The notes under the pieces are model-generated. The model was not told the DNA's origin and made no database searches. It was given only the letters and a program-made list of their open reading frames with translations. A stretch of DNA of 64,000 nt from Gonocerus acuteangulatus. Its lineage: Eukaryota > Arthropoda > Insecta > Hemiptera > Coreidae. A program made the position numbers and the translations under genes. Position 1 is the first letter of the stretch; every line of letters starts with the position of its first letter. This document shows, one piece after another, positions 37,870 through 58,379 of the stretch. The DNA lies in NCBI GenBank assembly GCA_946811695.1, contig OX328123.1, forward strand, positions 18,356,610 through 18,420,609. The letters run 5' to 3'.

Positions 37870-40800
37870 CTCTTGAGGATTCTATGCATCACGAAGTGGG
37901 GAGCAGACAGAAGAGTAATGCTGATGCTATACCATGCTTATACCAAGACTCTTCTTTTCTGTTAAACACAGTGCACTTAAAATATTGGACCCGAAGCAGA
38001 ATCTAGGCTTACGCATTAAACTTGGGCTTTTAGATCAAGCCCAGCCAGCAGCCCGCATGTGGAGTGCGGAGAAATTCCTTTGGAGTTCAGACGTGTACAC
38101 AACTGCATAAAGTTTGCATTAAAAGCAAAGTATATATTCATTCGTTCCTAGATCCGTCGACGAAATAATGTTAGGCAAATATCAGACGCTACCTTCTAGG
38201 CAACGCCCATTGTTAGTTAGATATGAAAGTTACTCCCAAGACACAAGTATCCATCGAACTGAATCTTACGTTAGACCTTCACCAACATAAATAGGTACTA
38301 AACACAATCTATGATTTGACACGGAACAGACAAAATTTAAACAGAAAACCCCCTTATCTACCCATACGTACATAAACACATGTTCAAAGCACATCCATGA
38401 CAACATAAGGGTACTTTATTTATTTACTCAGACGGATCTAAGACTTCAAAAGGCACTGGAGCTCCAGCTACCATTGATAAAACTATCACTGGAATTGAAC
38501 TGCGTGCCATTTCAGTCGCCCTGGACAATAAACAGGACCTATCAAAGCATCCTACGTCAATTTTATGGCGAGACGTGCCATTCTCCACCAACCTCCAACT
38601 ACACCTCCTCGGCAAACAGCTCGAAGCAAGCGGAAGGTCATGTCCCGGCGTCATCCTTCTCAAGCCAAACGTCGACGGCACCAACTTTAAATTCACTTAA
38701 AAACTAACGTTAAAAAATTAGGCCAAGTTCCAGAACCCCTCCCAAACAATTTAAGCCCTTAATACCTTGTCAAGAACCTCATATTGTCCTCTCACTTATT
38801 TGAGCCATTTCAACTTGACCAGTTTTCGTTAACTTACATACGGCAGACACCGCTTTCAGCTACATAGAGTTCACGCAAACCCAGTCGTGTTGTCATCAAT
38901 GAGTTTATAATAATCCTAAAGGTCTGAATCTTTAAGTGCCAAACATTTTATAATAAATATTATCGTTATAGTGGCCATCATTTAACAATAACTGGTCGAG
39001 TTGAAATTGCACAAATTGCAGGGTGTTATTACGTTCTTGAGAGCCTATAACTTGGCCCAATACTATGATATCATAACTTTTATAGGCAAACTGTTTTTGG
39101 GAGGGGCCTTGGCTCTTTTTTTCAACGTTAGTTTTTTTTGGGAGGATAAGAATTATCATATTAAGATGGCGCATTTTCTGCAAGTCAACTTGTTAAACTG
39201 GATGGAATTTTACTGAGTCATTTTTTAAATAAATACGGAGTTTTACTATAGCCTTTTAATTAGCAAAATTAAATGTAGTGTAACAAACTTAGTCCTTAAG
39301 GAAGGCCTAATTAACAAAACTATTTGACATCACAATATTCCACAAATATTTGTTCAGATGGCCTTCTCAATACTTTCGAACAAACAAGCTTTGTAGTCTT
39401 TATTAGTTCAAAATATGAAATTTGTAGACAATCGAATGCTTTTTTTTTTTATGGAAAGTAGCAGACTCAAGGAGACAAAAATCGAATTCATATGAATATA
39501 AAAATAAAAAATATAGAATTTCATTACCTCTGATATATTTGGCTCTAATAGGAACATCTATATTCAAAAGTTTCTCTACTGCCAAAGCAAAGCATTGTTC
39601 ATATACCATTGGTGACACATAGTCCAGGCGATCAAAATATGGCAGCGCTTGATTATAAGTTTTATATTCTATTAACTTCTCTGTGCCTCTATGGAGTAGG
39701 CCAATATGAGGATCTGCTCGTATCACGACCTAGTTCAAAGTTGATTATTACTCGTTAAGTATATGAATTATTGAGTATGAACGAATGTGATTCTATAATA
39801 TGATTTGCTTCATTAAATACCAGAGCCTAAGAAAGTAGTTCTTTTTTTAAATGCGGTTCCAGTAATACTGGAAAAGTGGTTCAAACAAATCTCGATTACA
39901 AATTTCTTTTGAAAAATAAAAAAATTCTGATGCTGAAATTGAGGAGAGACTCTAGAAATCATTAAGCCACCTATATCAAAGGAAATAGTAAAAAAAAACT
40001 ACAATATTTCTGATTTGGGTAAAATATGTGAAATAGCCAAGCAGTATACAAAATTCCTGGCTTCTATGCAGATTTTACAGCAAATAACATGGGCGTATAT
40101 AAGGGGGGGGGCTGCAGCCCCCCCCCCCCCCCCCCGAAATTTTCTCAGCCCCTCCCGAAATTATTTTCTATATACACCCATGGCAAATAATAATAATATA
40201 TAACCATTCTCATAAACTTACACCTGGCAAGAAAATGAAAACCTTGAGTGGTGTCAAGCATGGAGAACGATGGAGGCAAGGGAACTGGTACATGAAAAGG
40301 TCTTCGGCAGTATACTAGTGCGAAAAGCAATCCATTCTTTTTTTTTTTTAATCGGAATTTCAAAATGTCCAAAAAATATGAACTTCAGAATCGGCTTCTA
40401 ACTCCTTAATAACCTATAAGATTTTCCATAACTTCTTTGAAATAAATTTGGTGATTCAAGAATTTGTGCGAAAACATATTACATGGGCGTATATAAGGGG
40501 GGGGGGCTGAGGGGGCTACGGCCCCCCCCCCCGAAATTTTTATTTGATCGGTAAAAATTTCATAAAGCCCTTAAAAATAAATTAAATAAGATCATTTAGT
40601 TCATAAAACATATTCTATTTTGGGTTTGATAGCGTTTAAGTTGGCTAAAACTCTTCCAAGATCTAAATTGTTAGTATTCCATACACCGGAAATGGTCTCA
40701 GCCCCCCCCCCGAAATTATTTTTTATATACGCCCATGACATATTAAATACAAACACAAATCTGATATTCTAAATAAATAAGCAGTACAAATACACAAACA

Positions 40801-41509
40801 CATCTTGAGCGTATATAGGAAATAATTTGAAGGGGGGGGGCGTCCCCCCCAAATGTGAATTAAGTGATCTTATTTAATTTACTTTTAAAAGTTTTATGAC
40901 ATATTTTTACCGATTAAATCATTATTTCGGGGGGGGGGGGTGCAGCCCTCTCAGCCCCCCTATATATGCTCATGAAACACATATGCTTGGATTTTGCATT
41001 CATCTCAAACTTCTATAACTTAATAGAATGTGTTTTTTCTTTTCTTTTTTACGGCACATCTACATCTAGCCTATTAGCGCAGGGAATCTATTGGTTGTCA
41101 TCCTTTATAAGCATCTCCGGCGGAGCAGGGAATCTTGGCAAGCGGAAAGACCCAACCTCCTGCAGTCGGGACTCCAACCCCTATCTCCTGCATGAAAATG
41201 TAAGGCGTTAGCCACTAGACCACGAGTAGACCCTAGGATTGTGTTAATACAGATAATAACGTAGTGTTGCTAATAAGTTCTTACCTCTCCATCAAGTTCA
41301 CAAATCAAGCGAAGTACTCCATGTGCAGAAGGATGATTGGGCCCAATATTAATAATCATATTATGAATACACACATCGGGGCTGGGACGCTCGAGAGTAC
41401 TCCAATTATCAATTTTCCATTTCCTTCTCATTTCATCTGGATACAGTACATGCCCGTAATATTGTTTCACATAATCAAGATCGGGGTACCAAGTTCCGGA
41501 ATTCCTTTT
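25476..41509 (-). CDS. NDUFS2: NADH dehydrogenase (ubiquinone) iron-sulfur protein 2, 49-kDa subunit of complex I, divergent copy (first exon not found)
   Basis: Core subunit of mitochondrial complex I that lines the ubiquinone pocket next to cluster N2. Minus-strand exons: 41509-41285, 39729-39528, 37276-37089, 33258-33095, 32026-31907, 30790-30661, 28453-28357, 28258-28118 and 25513-25476 (stop). All have GT/AG borders and matching phases; 434 residues from [13 protein letters not shown] to VFGDVDR. Family blocks in order: [89 protein letters not shown] and [13 protein letters not shown]. The pocket His (HG), Tyr (LDYVS) and Asp (ALDTGA) are kept, but MMCNEQ reads PMVYEQ, NHIMAV reads NHCQTT and THALD reads GQALD. 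A poly(A) signal lies at 25382-25387 on the minus strand. The exon for the mitochondrial targeting peptide should lie right of 41509 and was not recognised. No frameshift or stop is seen, so it looks alive; it may be a second, divergent copy. Confidence 0.95.
25618..25672. repeat. (TA)n array at the 3' end of SINE-2
   Basis: Adjoins the tail side of the SINE-2 copy at 25674. Confidence 0.96.
25674..25926 (-). repeat. SINE-2, copy 2 (head truncated)
   Basis: Body from CAGTCCCATAACAGGCC to CCTCGAACGACGGCACTAG as in the copy at 19769; joined to TA arrays; the tRNA-like head is missing. Confidence 0.72.
26098..26245. repeat. (CT)n(TA)n array and second TA array
   Basis: CT units to about 26127, then TA, a 22-bp spacer CAACAGACTGAACTAACTTT-like, and TA again up to the LTR-like insertion. 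Confidence 0.95.
26246..27080. mobile_element. Second LTR-like insertion between TA arrays, with internal tandem repeat
   Basis: Starts TGTAATGATATTTTACATTA and ends near TTATAACA, again between TA arrays. Near its right end GACTCGAACCCGACACC and TTTGTCGACCCAACATGG look like LTR-retroelement leader sequence. Intron of NDUFS2. Confidence 0.4.
26430..26820. repeat. Minisatellite, ~36-bp unit
   Basis: About ten imperfect units containing CAGTCTCATACGTGCAG and GAAGATACAGTC or GAAGCTCCAGTC. Confidence 0.75.
27083..27114. repeat. (TA)n array
   Basis: Right border of the LTR-like insertion at 26246. Confidence 0.95.
27303..27512 (+). repeat. SINE-1, copy 7
   Basis: AGGCCCGGTGGCGGTGAATG head, GAAAAGGGTGGTAACCTG body, AT-rich tail; diverged. 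Confidence 0.7.
27515..28117. other. Part of the last NDUFS2 intron, nothing recognised
   Basis: AT-rich single-copy-looking sequence. Confidence 0.5.
28685..28900 (+). pseudogene. Non-LTR retrotransposon C-terminal scrap with CxxC block
   Basis: [20 protein letters not shown] followed by [11 protein letters not shown] and [10 protein letters not shown] matches the same post-RNase H block (LTHSYL…PPxCxxCG…LTVxHILxEC) as at 18640 but of a different copy. Antisense to NDUFS2, within an intron. Confidence 0.55.
29600..29785 (+). repeat. SINE-3 (tRNA-derived), copy 1
   Basis: GTTCTAGTGGCTAACCCC (A box region), GTGGGTTCGAGTACCACC (B box), a hairpin-like GAATTTTCTCAT…GAGAAAATTCC, and an A-rich tail. 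Confidence 0.7.
29930..30660. other. NDUFS2 intron, unrecognised sequence
   Basis: Moderate GC in 30000-30400 suggests an old transposon; no convincing protein motif on either strand. Confidence 0.4.
31185..31280 (+). repeat. Degenerate second copy of the Penelope-like terminal repeat
   Basis: AGGCTTGATTTTCAAGCT, then AAAACGTC and a downstream GTAGTTTTATTA, as in the copy at 53334-53404. The CTGATGA and GAAA cores are mutated, so the ribozyme is dead. Confidence 0.45.
31292..31576. mobile_element. hAT-type MITE with GC-rich ends, 285 bp
   Basis: Ends CAGGGCCGCCACAT / ATGTGGCGGCCCTG, perfect 8-bp target duplication ATAATACA (31284-31291 and 31577-31584). Strongly GC-rich against the AT-rich surroundings, with repeated GGGCCCGG. 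Confidence 0.87.
31769..31849 (-). repeat. SINE-1, copy 8 (head only)
   Basis: AGAGTCAAACCCACCACC to CGGGCCTCC: inverted tRNA-like head without body. Confidence 0.6.
32100..32515. repeat. Degenerate minisatellite with GCGCATGCGC palindromes
   Basis: Four units of about 100 bp containing CTTCTTTTTCGTACATGGCC, CGAACGCCAG and GGACACTTTTTTGTGA. Three units carry GCATGCGC palindromes (about 32288, 32359 and 32466). Intron of NDUFS2. Confidence 0.7.
33013..33046. repeat. Poly-T tract (~34 T)
   Basis: Pure T run 50 bp left of an NDUFS2 exon, on its downstream intron side. Possibly the remains of a retroposon tail. Confidence 0.95.
33427..34393 (+). mobile_element. Tc1-like transposon relic with N-terminal transposase and nested MITE
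   Basis: Ends CACTCCCCGACAAAATTATA in both orientations with about 100-bp arms, flanked by TA. From 34019 a transposase N-terminus is readable: [38 protein letters not shown] (helix-turn-helix) and, in a second frame, [17 protein letters not shown]. The DDE domain is deleted. A separate MITE (33549-33820) lies in its left part. Confidence 0.8.
33549..33820. mobile_element. hAT-type MITE, CATGGGCGTATA family, copy 3, nested in a Tc1-like relic
   Basis: Same ends; target duplication GAGCATGT / GAGAATGT (7 of 8). Nearly identical to the copy at 13643, so recent relative to its host element. Confidence 0.87.
34430..36521 (+). pseudogene. Non-LTR retrotransposon: gag-like zinc-knuckle fragment joined to a reverse transcriptase ORF
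   Basis: From about 34930 to 36492 this is a non-LTR reverse transcriptase: [60 protein letters not shown] and the catalytic AYADDVV are all present. It is followed by the C-terminal region with [11 protein letters not shown] and [15 protein letters not shown] at 36130-36132 interrupts the C-terminal part in frame, so this copy is broken. No apurinic endonuclease domain precedes the RT. Instead the same ORF begins with a different sequence (34618-34800, with [12 protein letters not shown]) that resembles a CCHC zinc knuckle from a gag protein; the second knuckle ([15 protein letters not shown]) continues in another frame. The 3' end is a (GTGA)n tail near 36502-36518. It lies inside an NDUFS2 intron, antisense to that gene. 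Confidence 0.85.
36636..36806 (+). pseudogene. N-terminal zinc-finger fragment of an R2-like retrotransposon ORF
   Basis: An open stretch reads [20 protein letters not shown] followed by VTRTQP and [18 protein letters not shown]2H2-type finger of the form CxxCGRxF...GxH followed by a WSEEE block is typical of the N-termini of R2-like and related retroelement ORFs. No RT follows in frame, so it is a 5' scrap of an element, immediately right of the non-LTR element ending near 36521. Confidence 0.45.
37380..38705 (+). pseudogene. Jockey-like non-LTR retrotransposon relic (RT and RNase H parts)
   Basis: Fragments in several frames: [10 protein letters not shown] followed by YVDN in place of the catalytic YVDD (about 37430-37545), [19 protein letters not shown], then [15 protein letters not shown] run of about 48 T at 37820-37867 breaks the sequence. 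Further right, [20 protein letters not shown] (about 38428-38490) and [13 protein letters not shown] look like an RNase H domain. Frameshifts and the damaged catalytic box show it is dead. Confidence 0.65.
38706..39527. other. NDUFS2 intron, nothing recognised
   Basis: Tail side of the jockey relic, then AT-rich sequence. Confidence 0.5.
40088..40182. mobile_element. hAT-type MITE, CATGGGCGTATA family, copy 4, internally deleted
   Basis: Only 95 bp; perfect target duplication GCAAATAA. Both ends and the homopolymer runs remain. Confidence 0.87.
40482..40737. mobile_element. hAT-type MITE, CATGGGCGTATA family, copy 5
   Basis: Perfect target duplication ACATATTA; interior like the copies at 5565 and 13643. 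Confidence 0.88.
40804..40974. mobile_element. hAT-type MITE, CATGGGCGTATA family, copy 6, degenerate ends
   Basis: Ends CTTGAGCGTATA / TATATGCTCATG with perfect target duplication AAACACAT; internally shortened. Confidence 0.8.
41045..41238 (-). repeat. SINE-3-like copy, minus strand
   Basis: Inverted tRNA-like head at the right: GTGGTCTAGTGGCTAACGCC and GGGTTGGAGTCCC in reverse complement; a different body from the copy at 29600. Confidence 0.55.
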
Positions 41510-41784
41510 CTGAAACCTAATGTTTGTTTACTTTTTCCTGTTAAAATGCATTTTTGGAGAAGGATAAATTGAGAATTTAAAAAAAAAAAAAAAAAAAACT
41601 TTTGAAAATATTTCATATTTAGCAGAATGAGATTGGAGGATATTTTTCAGCATTCAGCTTTAAGAGTTGATTAAATGTTTGTCCAGAAACAAGGAAGACG
41701 CCTTATAGCAATACTTATTATGTTCAAATGAATGGATAGTTCCAAATATAGAGCAAAGAAGATCCTAATAAAAAAATAAAACAA

Positions 41785-42005
41785 ATAAAGAAAAGTCCGT
41801 CACGCAGGAGCTGCATAACTAAGCACTTTCCTCAGAATTTGGGTAGTGTAGACTGCTTTCCAGAACAATTTGCTTAAAATATCCTACATAAATAAAATAA
41901 AAACATGAATAGTTCTCTTTTAAATTTGTAATGAGTAACTGATCAATTATTAATTTTCTTCCAGAGTTATGTTTACACATGGTACCTATTACACTACGTA
42001 ATAAA
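41785..42005. repeat. Dispersed repeat Z, second copy
   Basis: GTCCGTCACGCAGGAGCTGC, CTAAGCACTTTCCTCAGAAT, then AATTTTCTTCCAGAGTTATG as at 5215. Confidence 0.6.
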
Positions 42006-42039
42006 TACAAAAAACCTCATATTATCGTATTTTGATCTA

Positions 42040-42704
42040 ACGCAGGAACAGGATACAGTCACTCTAGTGGTAGAAAGCGCTCCTTTCGGCGGCTTTGTGA
42101 ACCTACGTCTGGCGGGCTTTTCTATTGAAATATATTACAAATTAAACCCCCGCTTTCCGATTGACCGATTCAGCTCATTTTTACAACACTTCTTTCTCAT
42201 GAGTTACCCACGACGTATACCGCGTTTCGTTACAATACAGCAGAAATTACGACCGGTATGAGTATATTAGGAATTTGGGTCCGGAGTAAACCCCCCCCCC
42301 TAATAAACCGATTTAGTTTATTTTTACAACACATATTTACCTGTGGATTACCACTACGAATACCGAGTTTCGTCGAAATGTACCAAAAATCTCGGCTGGT
42401 AGTGGCGAATTGGTATTGTGGGTCCGGAGTAAACCCCCCCCCCCTTCTAATGAACCGATTTAGTTCATTTTTATATCTCACTTTTCTCTCTATATTACCA
42501 CTACAAATACCAAATTTCGTTGAAATATAACAAATATTACGGCTGACATAGTCAAATTAGTGTTTTGAGTTCGGGGTAAACCCCCCCCCTTCCGGTGGAC
42601 CGACTTTGGTGGTTAACCAACTCGTTCAATCGTTTGCTAATTGAATGCTATATACCAAGTTTCGTGACGAAAAAACATAAACTCTGGCCGCTATCGTGTT
42701 AACA

Positions 42705-42771
<67 letters not shown>

Positions 42772-42900
42772 TTTAACGGGGGACATTTTCGTTGTCTACT
42801 AGGTAGGATCGATTAAGATTTGAAGAAATTTTTCAAAAATTCCGTCATGAGTCCAACCTCAATAGCTACTTTCCTTCGGAGGAAAGTGCTAAAAAAAGGA
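42040..42900. repeat. Dispersed repeat W, copy 2, with TA core
   Basis: GGAACAGGATACAGTC, GGCTTTGTGAACCTACGTC, then about four modules with CCGGAGTAAACCCCC and CCGATTTAGTTCATTTTTA; then GGTGGTTAACCAACTCG, a TA array and TTTCCTTCGGAGGAAAG. Confidence 0.65.
42711..42768. repeat. (TA)n array
   Basis: Core of repeat W copy 2. Confidence 0.96.
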
Positions 42901-43076
42901 GAATACAAAGAATGCATGCAACAATTATTATTAATAAATAAAAATTAATCTGAAATAAGAAAAACAATAAAGAGAACAGTAAGAGTTAAAGTGTATGCTG
43001 TGTTGGGCAATAATAATTTTTTTTTTTCTGTGGTCAAACAATTGACATATCAATCTTTTTGATTTTAATTAATTTA

Positions 43077-43292
43077 GGGGCCCGTTGACCGAGAGTTATA
43101 CGGCCTGTGCACTCCATACTTAAGGTTGACGGTTCGAATCTCTTTAGCGGTGGCGGCTTTTCTTTTGAAAAAAACAAAACAAAGAAAAGTTATCTATCGC
43201 CCTATTCGAAATTGAAAACGGTAGTAACCTATAGATAAACAGCCCTAATGATTTATAAATGGACGTTTAAGTTTAAATAAATAAATATTAAT
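43077..43292 (+). repeat. SINE-1, copy 9
   Basis: GGGGCCCGTTGACCGAGAG head, GGTTCGAATCTC B box, diverged body, tail AAATAAATAAATA. Confidence 0.7.
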
Positions 43293-43780
43293 TTCAGTAA
43301 CATCAATTGATTAATCTATTATAATAAATTGGGGTCATTGGAATTAAAGACCAATTTTATTAAATTAAGGCAACATAATTATTAATCACAATACAAAGTT
43401 AATTCATTATAACAATTAATAGTACTCATTCAGTCTTTCTCATTGTGCCATTAAGTTACAAATCCGGTTGGGAAAAATTCAGTTACAATACAAAATACTA
43501 AATATAACAACTATAGTTTGAAAAAAATCATAGCTACTAACTAAATTTGTAATTAGTGGTCATCTAATATTACGCTAATTTGAAGTTTGCACTTTAAGCT
43601 CTTTGGCTTCTTCTTAGGATTTCCTCTCTCTTCCATGGAGGTAATTTGTTAATAAAGTCAACTGGATAACTTGATGCAGAGGTACCAACTGGAACTTTAA
43701 CTGCTATTGACCAATAGGTCTTTTGTCTTTTTTATAAAACCAAATTCAAATTGATTTTCACACACAATTTTATATATATA

Positions 43781-45604
43781 CAGGGTGATTCAGGTCTGAG
43801 TAGCCAAACTTCAGGAGGTAATTTTAGACATCATTTCCAACAAAAAAGTTCATTTATAGTATGGTCCGATTCCGAAGGGAAAAGGAGCTATGTCCAATTT
43901 TCTGGTTTTTAAGGTAGACATATTTTTTAATGAATAAGAAAGGATTGCTCAAAACCATTGAAGATAATTAAATTCTAATTATGCCATCATAAAATAGAAA
44001 AAATTTTTTTCAAGAAAACAGTGATTTACTTCACTACATCCATTGATAGAAGTTACTTTCTGGGCGTCCAATAACGCACTTCTGTTTTTCTCGATGAATC
44101 AGTGGTTTTTCGAAAATTATTTCCTCGGCCCCCTAACGGGCTACAGATTCACTACTTTCAGAAAAACTTCTACATTTAGTTAGCATTAAACCTATGTAAA
44201 TGAAGTGCAAGTTCCTTGAGGGATAGATTGAACTGTTGGCTCCTTTTTGTCAAAAAATGTGGAATGTAGTTTTGTTTCTGTCAAATACCTTGTGTGAAGA
44301 AAGTATAAATTATGCATTATTTATTGGCCAAACTGTGGGAACCGATTGTCCAGTCCGAAAGCAATAAAAAGTAACTGAAAAAAAATATTCGAATAATTTT
44401 TCATTTGAGAGATGTCACATTTTGTGTTTTCCAAATTTTTATTGATTAATCATTTTTTATTTGCGTGATATATTTGGCACTGATGTTTTGTCTAGACTTT
44501 TTGAGGGGATAATTCAAAAACATTTTAAGATAGTTAAATAGTTGTAATCCAAAATTTACACATAATTTGTAATATATTAGAATAAAATTTCAAATAACAC
44601 TGAAAAAAAAAAAAAAAAAAAAAACTACAACATTGCTGGAGGATACATTTTAATCCTCAGTTCGGCGACATTTTGTGGACAGACAAGGCCAAATTGACAC
44701 GAGATGGAACATTTAATAGTACCGATTCGCATAATTGGTCTCATGTTAATACTTCTGGTGCGAAATTTTGGACGAATATCTTCTTCAACCAACTATGATT
44801 CCGACCAGTCGACTTCCGGAGACGTTCCGCTCTCACACGGGATAGATTCGTGGTTCTTATGAATTGCTGTCCACTGTCCAAGTTGAAAAAGGACAAATTC
44901 CAATTTCAGCAAATTTTAACTTTTTAAATACAATTTTTTAGTGCCAACTATGAATAACAATTTGGAAAACAAAAAATATGACATCACTCAAATGAAAAAC
45001 ATTTTGGATAATTTTTTTCAGTTACTTTTTATTGCTTGACAATGGGTTCCCACAGTTTGGTCAATAAATAATGAATAATTTATAATTTCTCAAAGCAAGG
45101 TATTTGAAAGAAACAAAACTACATTCCACATTTGTTTACTAAAATGAACCAATCGCTTAACCTATCCCTCAATAAACTTCCATGTCATTTGCATAAATTT
45201 AATGCTTACTAAATGTAGTTTTCCTGTAAGTAGTGAATCTGTAGCCTGTTAGGGGGCTGAGGAAAAAATTCACGAGAAACCACTGATTCATCGAGAAAAA
45301 CAGAAGTGCGCTACTGGACGCCCAAAAAGTATCTTCTATCAATGGATTTAGTGAAGTAAATCACTGTTTTCTTGAAGGAAATTGTGTCTACTTTATGATG
45401 GCTTAATTATAATTTTATTATCTTCAACGGTTTTTGAGCAATCCTTTCTTATTCAATAAAAAATATGTCTACCTTAAAAAAACAGAAAATTGGACCTAGC
45501 TCCTTTTCCATTCGGAATCGGACCATACTTTAAATGAACTTTTTTGTTGGAAATGATGTCTAGAACCGCCTCCTGAAGTTTGGCTACTTAGACCTGAATC
45601 ACCC

Positions 45605-45606
<2 letters not shown>
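43781..45606 (+). mobile_element. Mariner-derived foldback element, ~660-bp arms, DDE scrap in the centre
   Basis: Starts CAGGGTGATTCAGGTCTGAG and ends (reverse complement) CCGGGTGATTCAGGTCTAAG, flanked by TA. The two arms match each other inverted over about 43781-44450 and 44950-45606. The centre (about 44635-44900) reads FGDILWTDKAKLTRDGTFN then HNWSHVNTSGA, the middle of a mariner-type DDE transposase. No full ORF remains. Confidence 0.8.

Positions 45607-45670
<64 letters not shown>
45607..45670. repeat. (TA)n array
   Basis: Borders the mariner foldback at 45606; probably the target of its insertion. Confidence 0.96.
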
Positions 45671-45674
<4 letters not shown>

Positions 45675-45822
45675 TTCATTCAAACTCTATAGAACACTTA
45701 AGTGGATCGAGTTTAATCGGCAAGTTTTGAATTGTACAGAACTATGGTTTGGGTTGTATCAGGTCAAAAGGTCATATTCGTTTACTGGATGCACCCGCCC
45801 TCAGTTTCAAATCAGGAGTCGG

Positions 45823-46093
45823 CAGTGGCGGCTAAAGAGAGGGTCTTGGGGGGGGGGGGCTTAGCCCCCCCCAGTAAGAAAATTCACAATATTTTTCCAT
45901 TAAGTTAGAAAAATAAATTGTTTATGCGAATTATTAGTGATAAGTTTTAATTTATGTACGTTTATCAAATACTTCCTTAATGATTTCCAGGTGCCTGGTT
46001 ATAAAAATTTGATTCTACACTCCAAGGCACGGCGGAAAGCCCATACTAAATTAGCCCCCTCCCCCCAGAAATGTTTGTCTAGAGCCGCCTATG
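45823..46093. mobile_element. hAT-type MITE, CAGTGGCGGCT family, copy 2 (opposite orientation)
   Basis: Starts CAGTGGCGGCT, ends GCCGCCTATG; target duplication GGAGTCGG / GGAGTTGG (7 of 8). The interior is the reverse complement of the copy at 14882, with a G run and a C run. Confidence 0.83.
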
Positions 46094-46139
46094 GGAGTTG
46101 GAATTGTTTAAAAGGGATTTTGATTCAAGGAAAGGATTG

Positions 46140-46690
46140 GATAGAATGTTTTATACGTATTATATTGATAGTTGACAGACCCGAGTTCCTTGGACTCCTA
46201 GGGACCAAAGTGTGCGCTACCTTGGCGTACACTTCGACACTAGACTGACCTGGAGACTTCACGTTAACTTAAAACTACACTTGACTCACACACGACTAAA
46301 ACTACTATACCCACTTTTAAACAAGAAAACACCACTCAGACACAAATGCGCAGTTCTACTATTCAAAACTCTATTACTTCCATTACTGAATTTTACATGC
46401 CCAGTTTGGTACAGTAAGATTAACACAAACAGACGAAGACTTCAGACATTTCAAAATAAAATTCTTCGAATTATTTTAAATGCACCTCCTTTCATAAGAA
46501 ACACACAAATCCACGGAGAGCTCGGGGTTGTCCACTCCACAGAGCTCATTGAAAAACTCACCCAAAGGCACTACGAAAAACTCCCAACAATAGAAGGAGC
46601 CGCCTACTTTCAGCTAGGTGAAAGGATCGCAACACGTCTAAAGCCAAGATGTTATCAAGATTTCTTTCATTTGCAATAATTTGTAATTTT
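46140..46690 (+). pseudogene. Jockey-like retrotransposon C-terminal RT fragment
   Basis: RYLGVHFDTRLTWRLHV, KTLLLPLLNFTCPVW and LQTFQNKILRIILNAPPF match the typical thumb/C-terminal region of jockey-clade ORF2 proteins. The reading frame is open from 46212 to 46679 but has neither the RT core nor the endonuclease. Confidence 0.7.
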
Positions 46691-46835
46691 CTAATTCATG
46701 TTCTGTTTACCTCATGTTCCGTTTACCTATCATGTTCTGTTTATATTGATAGTTGACCCTCGTGTTCTATTCCGTAATTTGAAATCTGAACTGATATAAT
46801 ATTGACTGAGAATTTACAAAAAGCAAGTAACATAC

Positions 46836-47203
46836 CTTTTAAAAAAAGTATTTGAATTGCAGAGTCCACTCCTGCACTTCCTAAGGAATGTTCTTCCAAG
46901 CATGAGTTAATTCGTCTTATGACAAAAGATCTTCGGATTTTCTGAATTTCTTTTTGAATTAAAGCGCGTTCGAAACCTCCAGTGATTGTAACCTTCCTGC
47001 TATAAAAGTTTATTTATTTTTTTTACATCTACAGATGCTGCAATAGTGATAATTTTCTCTTTTTCCCTCCAGACCCGCAATAAATCTCGTTCGGAAAAAA
47101 TATTCTTGTACTTGGCTTGTTTAATTTCTTTAATATTTGGTTGGTTGAGGTTCGCTTGATAGTATGATAACCTTTGCCCACGTGACCTTCCATTTGGTTC
47201 CAT
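46836..47203 (-). CDS. Unidentified ORF and exon-like block, head to head with AK2
   Basis: From 47203 leftward there is a 67-codon ORF (starts MEPNGRSRGQRLSYYQ, ends at 47000), rich in charged residues with KYKNIFSERDLLRVWREKEK. Directly left of it, 46999-46836 is open in one frame (RKVTITGGFERALIQKE ... RRINSCLEEHSLGS) and is flanked by a plausible acceptor (TATAG) and donor (GGTATG). Both look like real coding sequence by composition, but a simple intron between them does not keep the frame of the full first ORF. Earlier weak donors at phase 2 inside the ORF would. The block's end phase also does not fit the first recognised NDUFS2 exon directly. I do not recognise the protein; it could be a small separate gene or 5' exons of something further left. 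Confidence 0.35.
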
Positions 47204-47258
47204 CGGTCCCAGCCGAGACTAACTTCAGCTTGTTTTAGCCAGAATTTAAATTAATAAA
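47204..47258. promoter_or_regulatory. Candidate shared start region between AK2 and an opposite ORF
   Basis: Only 55 bp separate the two ATG codons. The stretch has no TATA box. If both ORFs are expressed, their 5' untranslated regions must overlap or start here. Confidence 0.3.

Positions 47259-58379
<11,121 letters not shown>

Noticed and set aside
40088..40182. G/C homopolymer runs as sequencing errors only
   Set aside because: They recur at the same place in all family members, so the runs are real features, although exact lengths may be misread.
46836..47203. This block as the missing first exon of NDUFS2
   Set aside because: It does not resemble a mitochondrial targeting peptide, and its end phase (1) does not match the phase-0 start of the exon at 41509.
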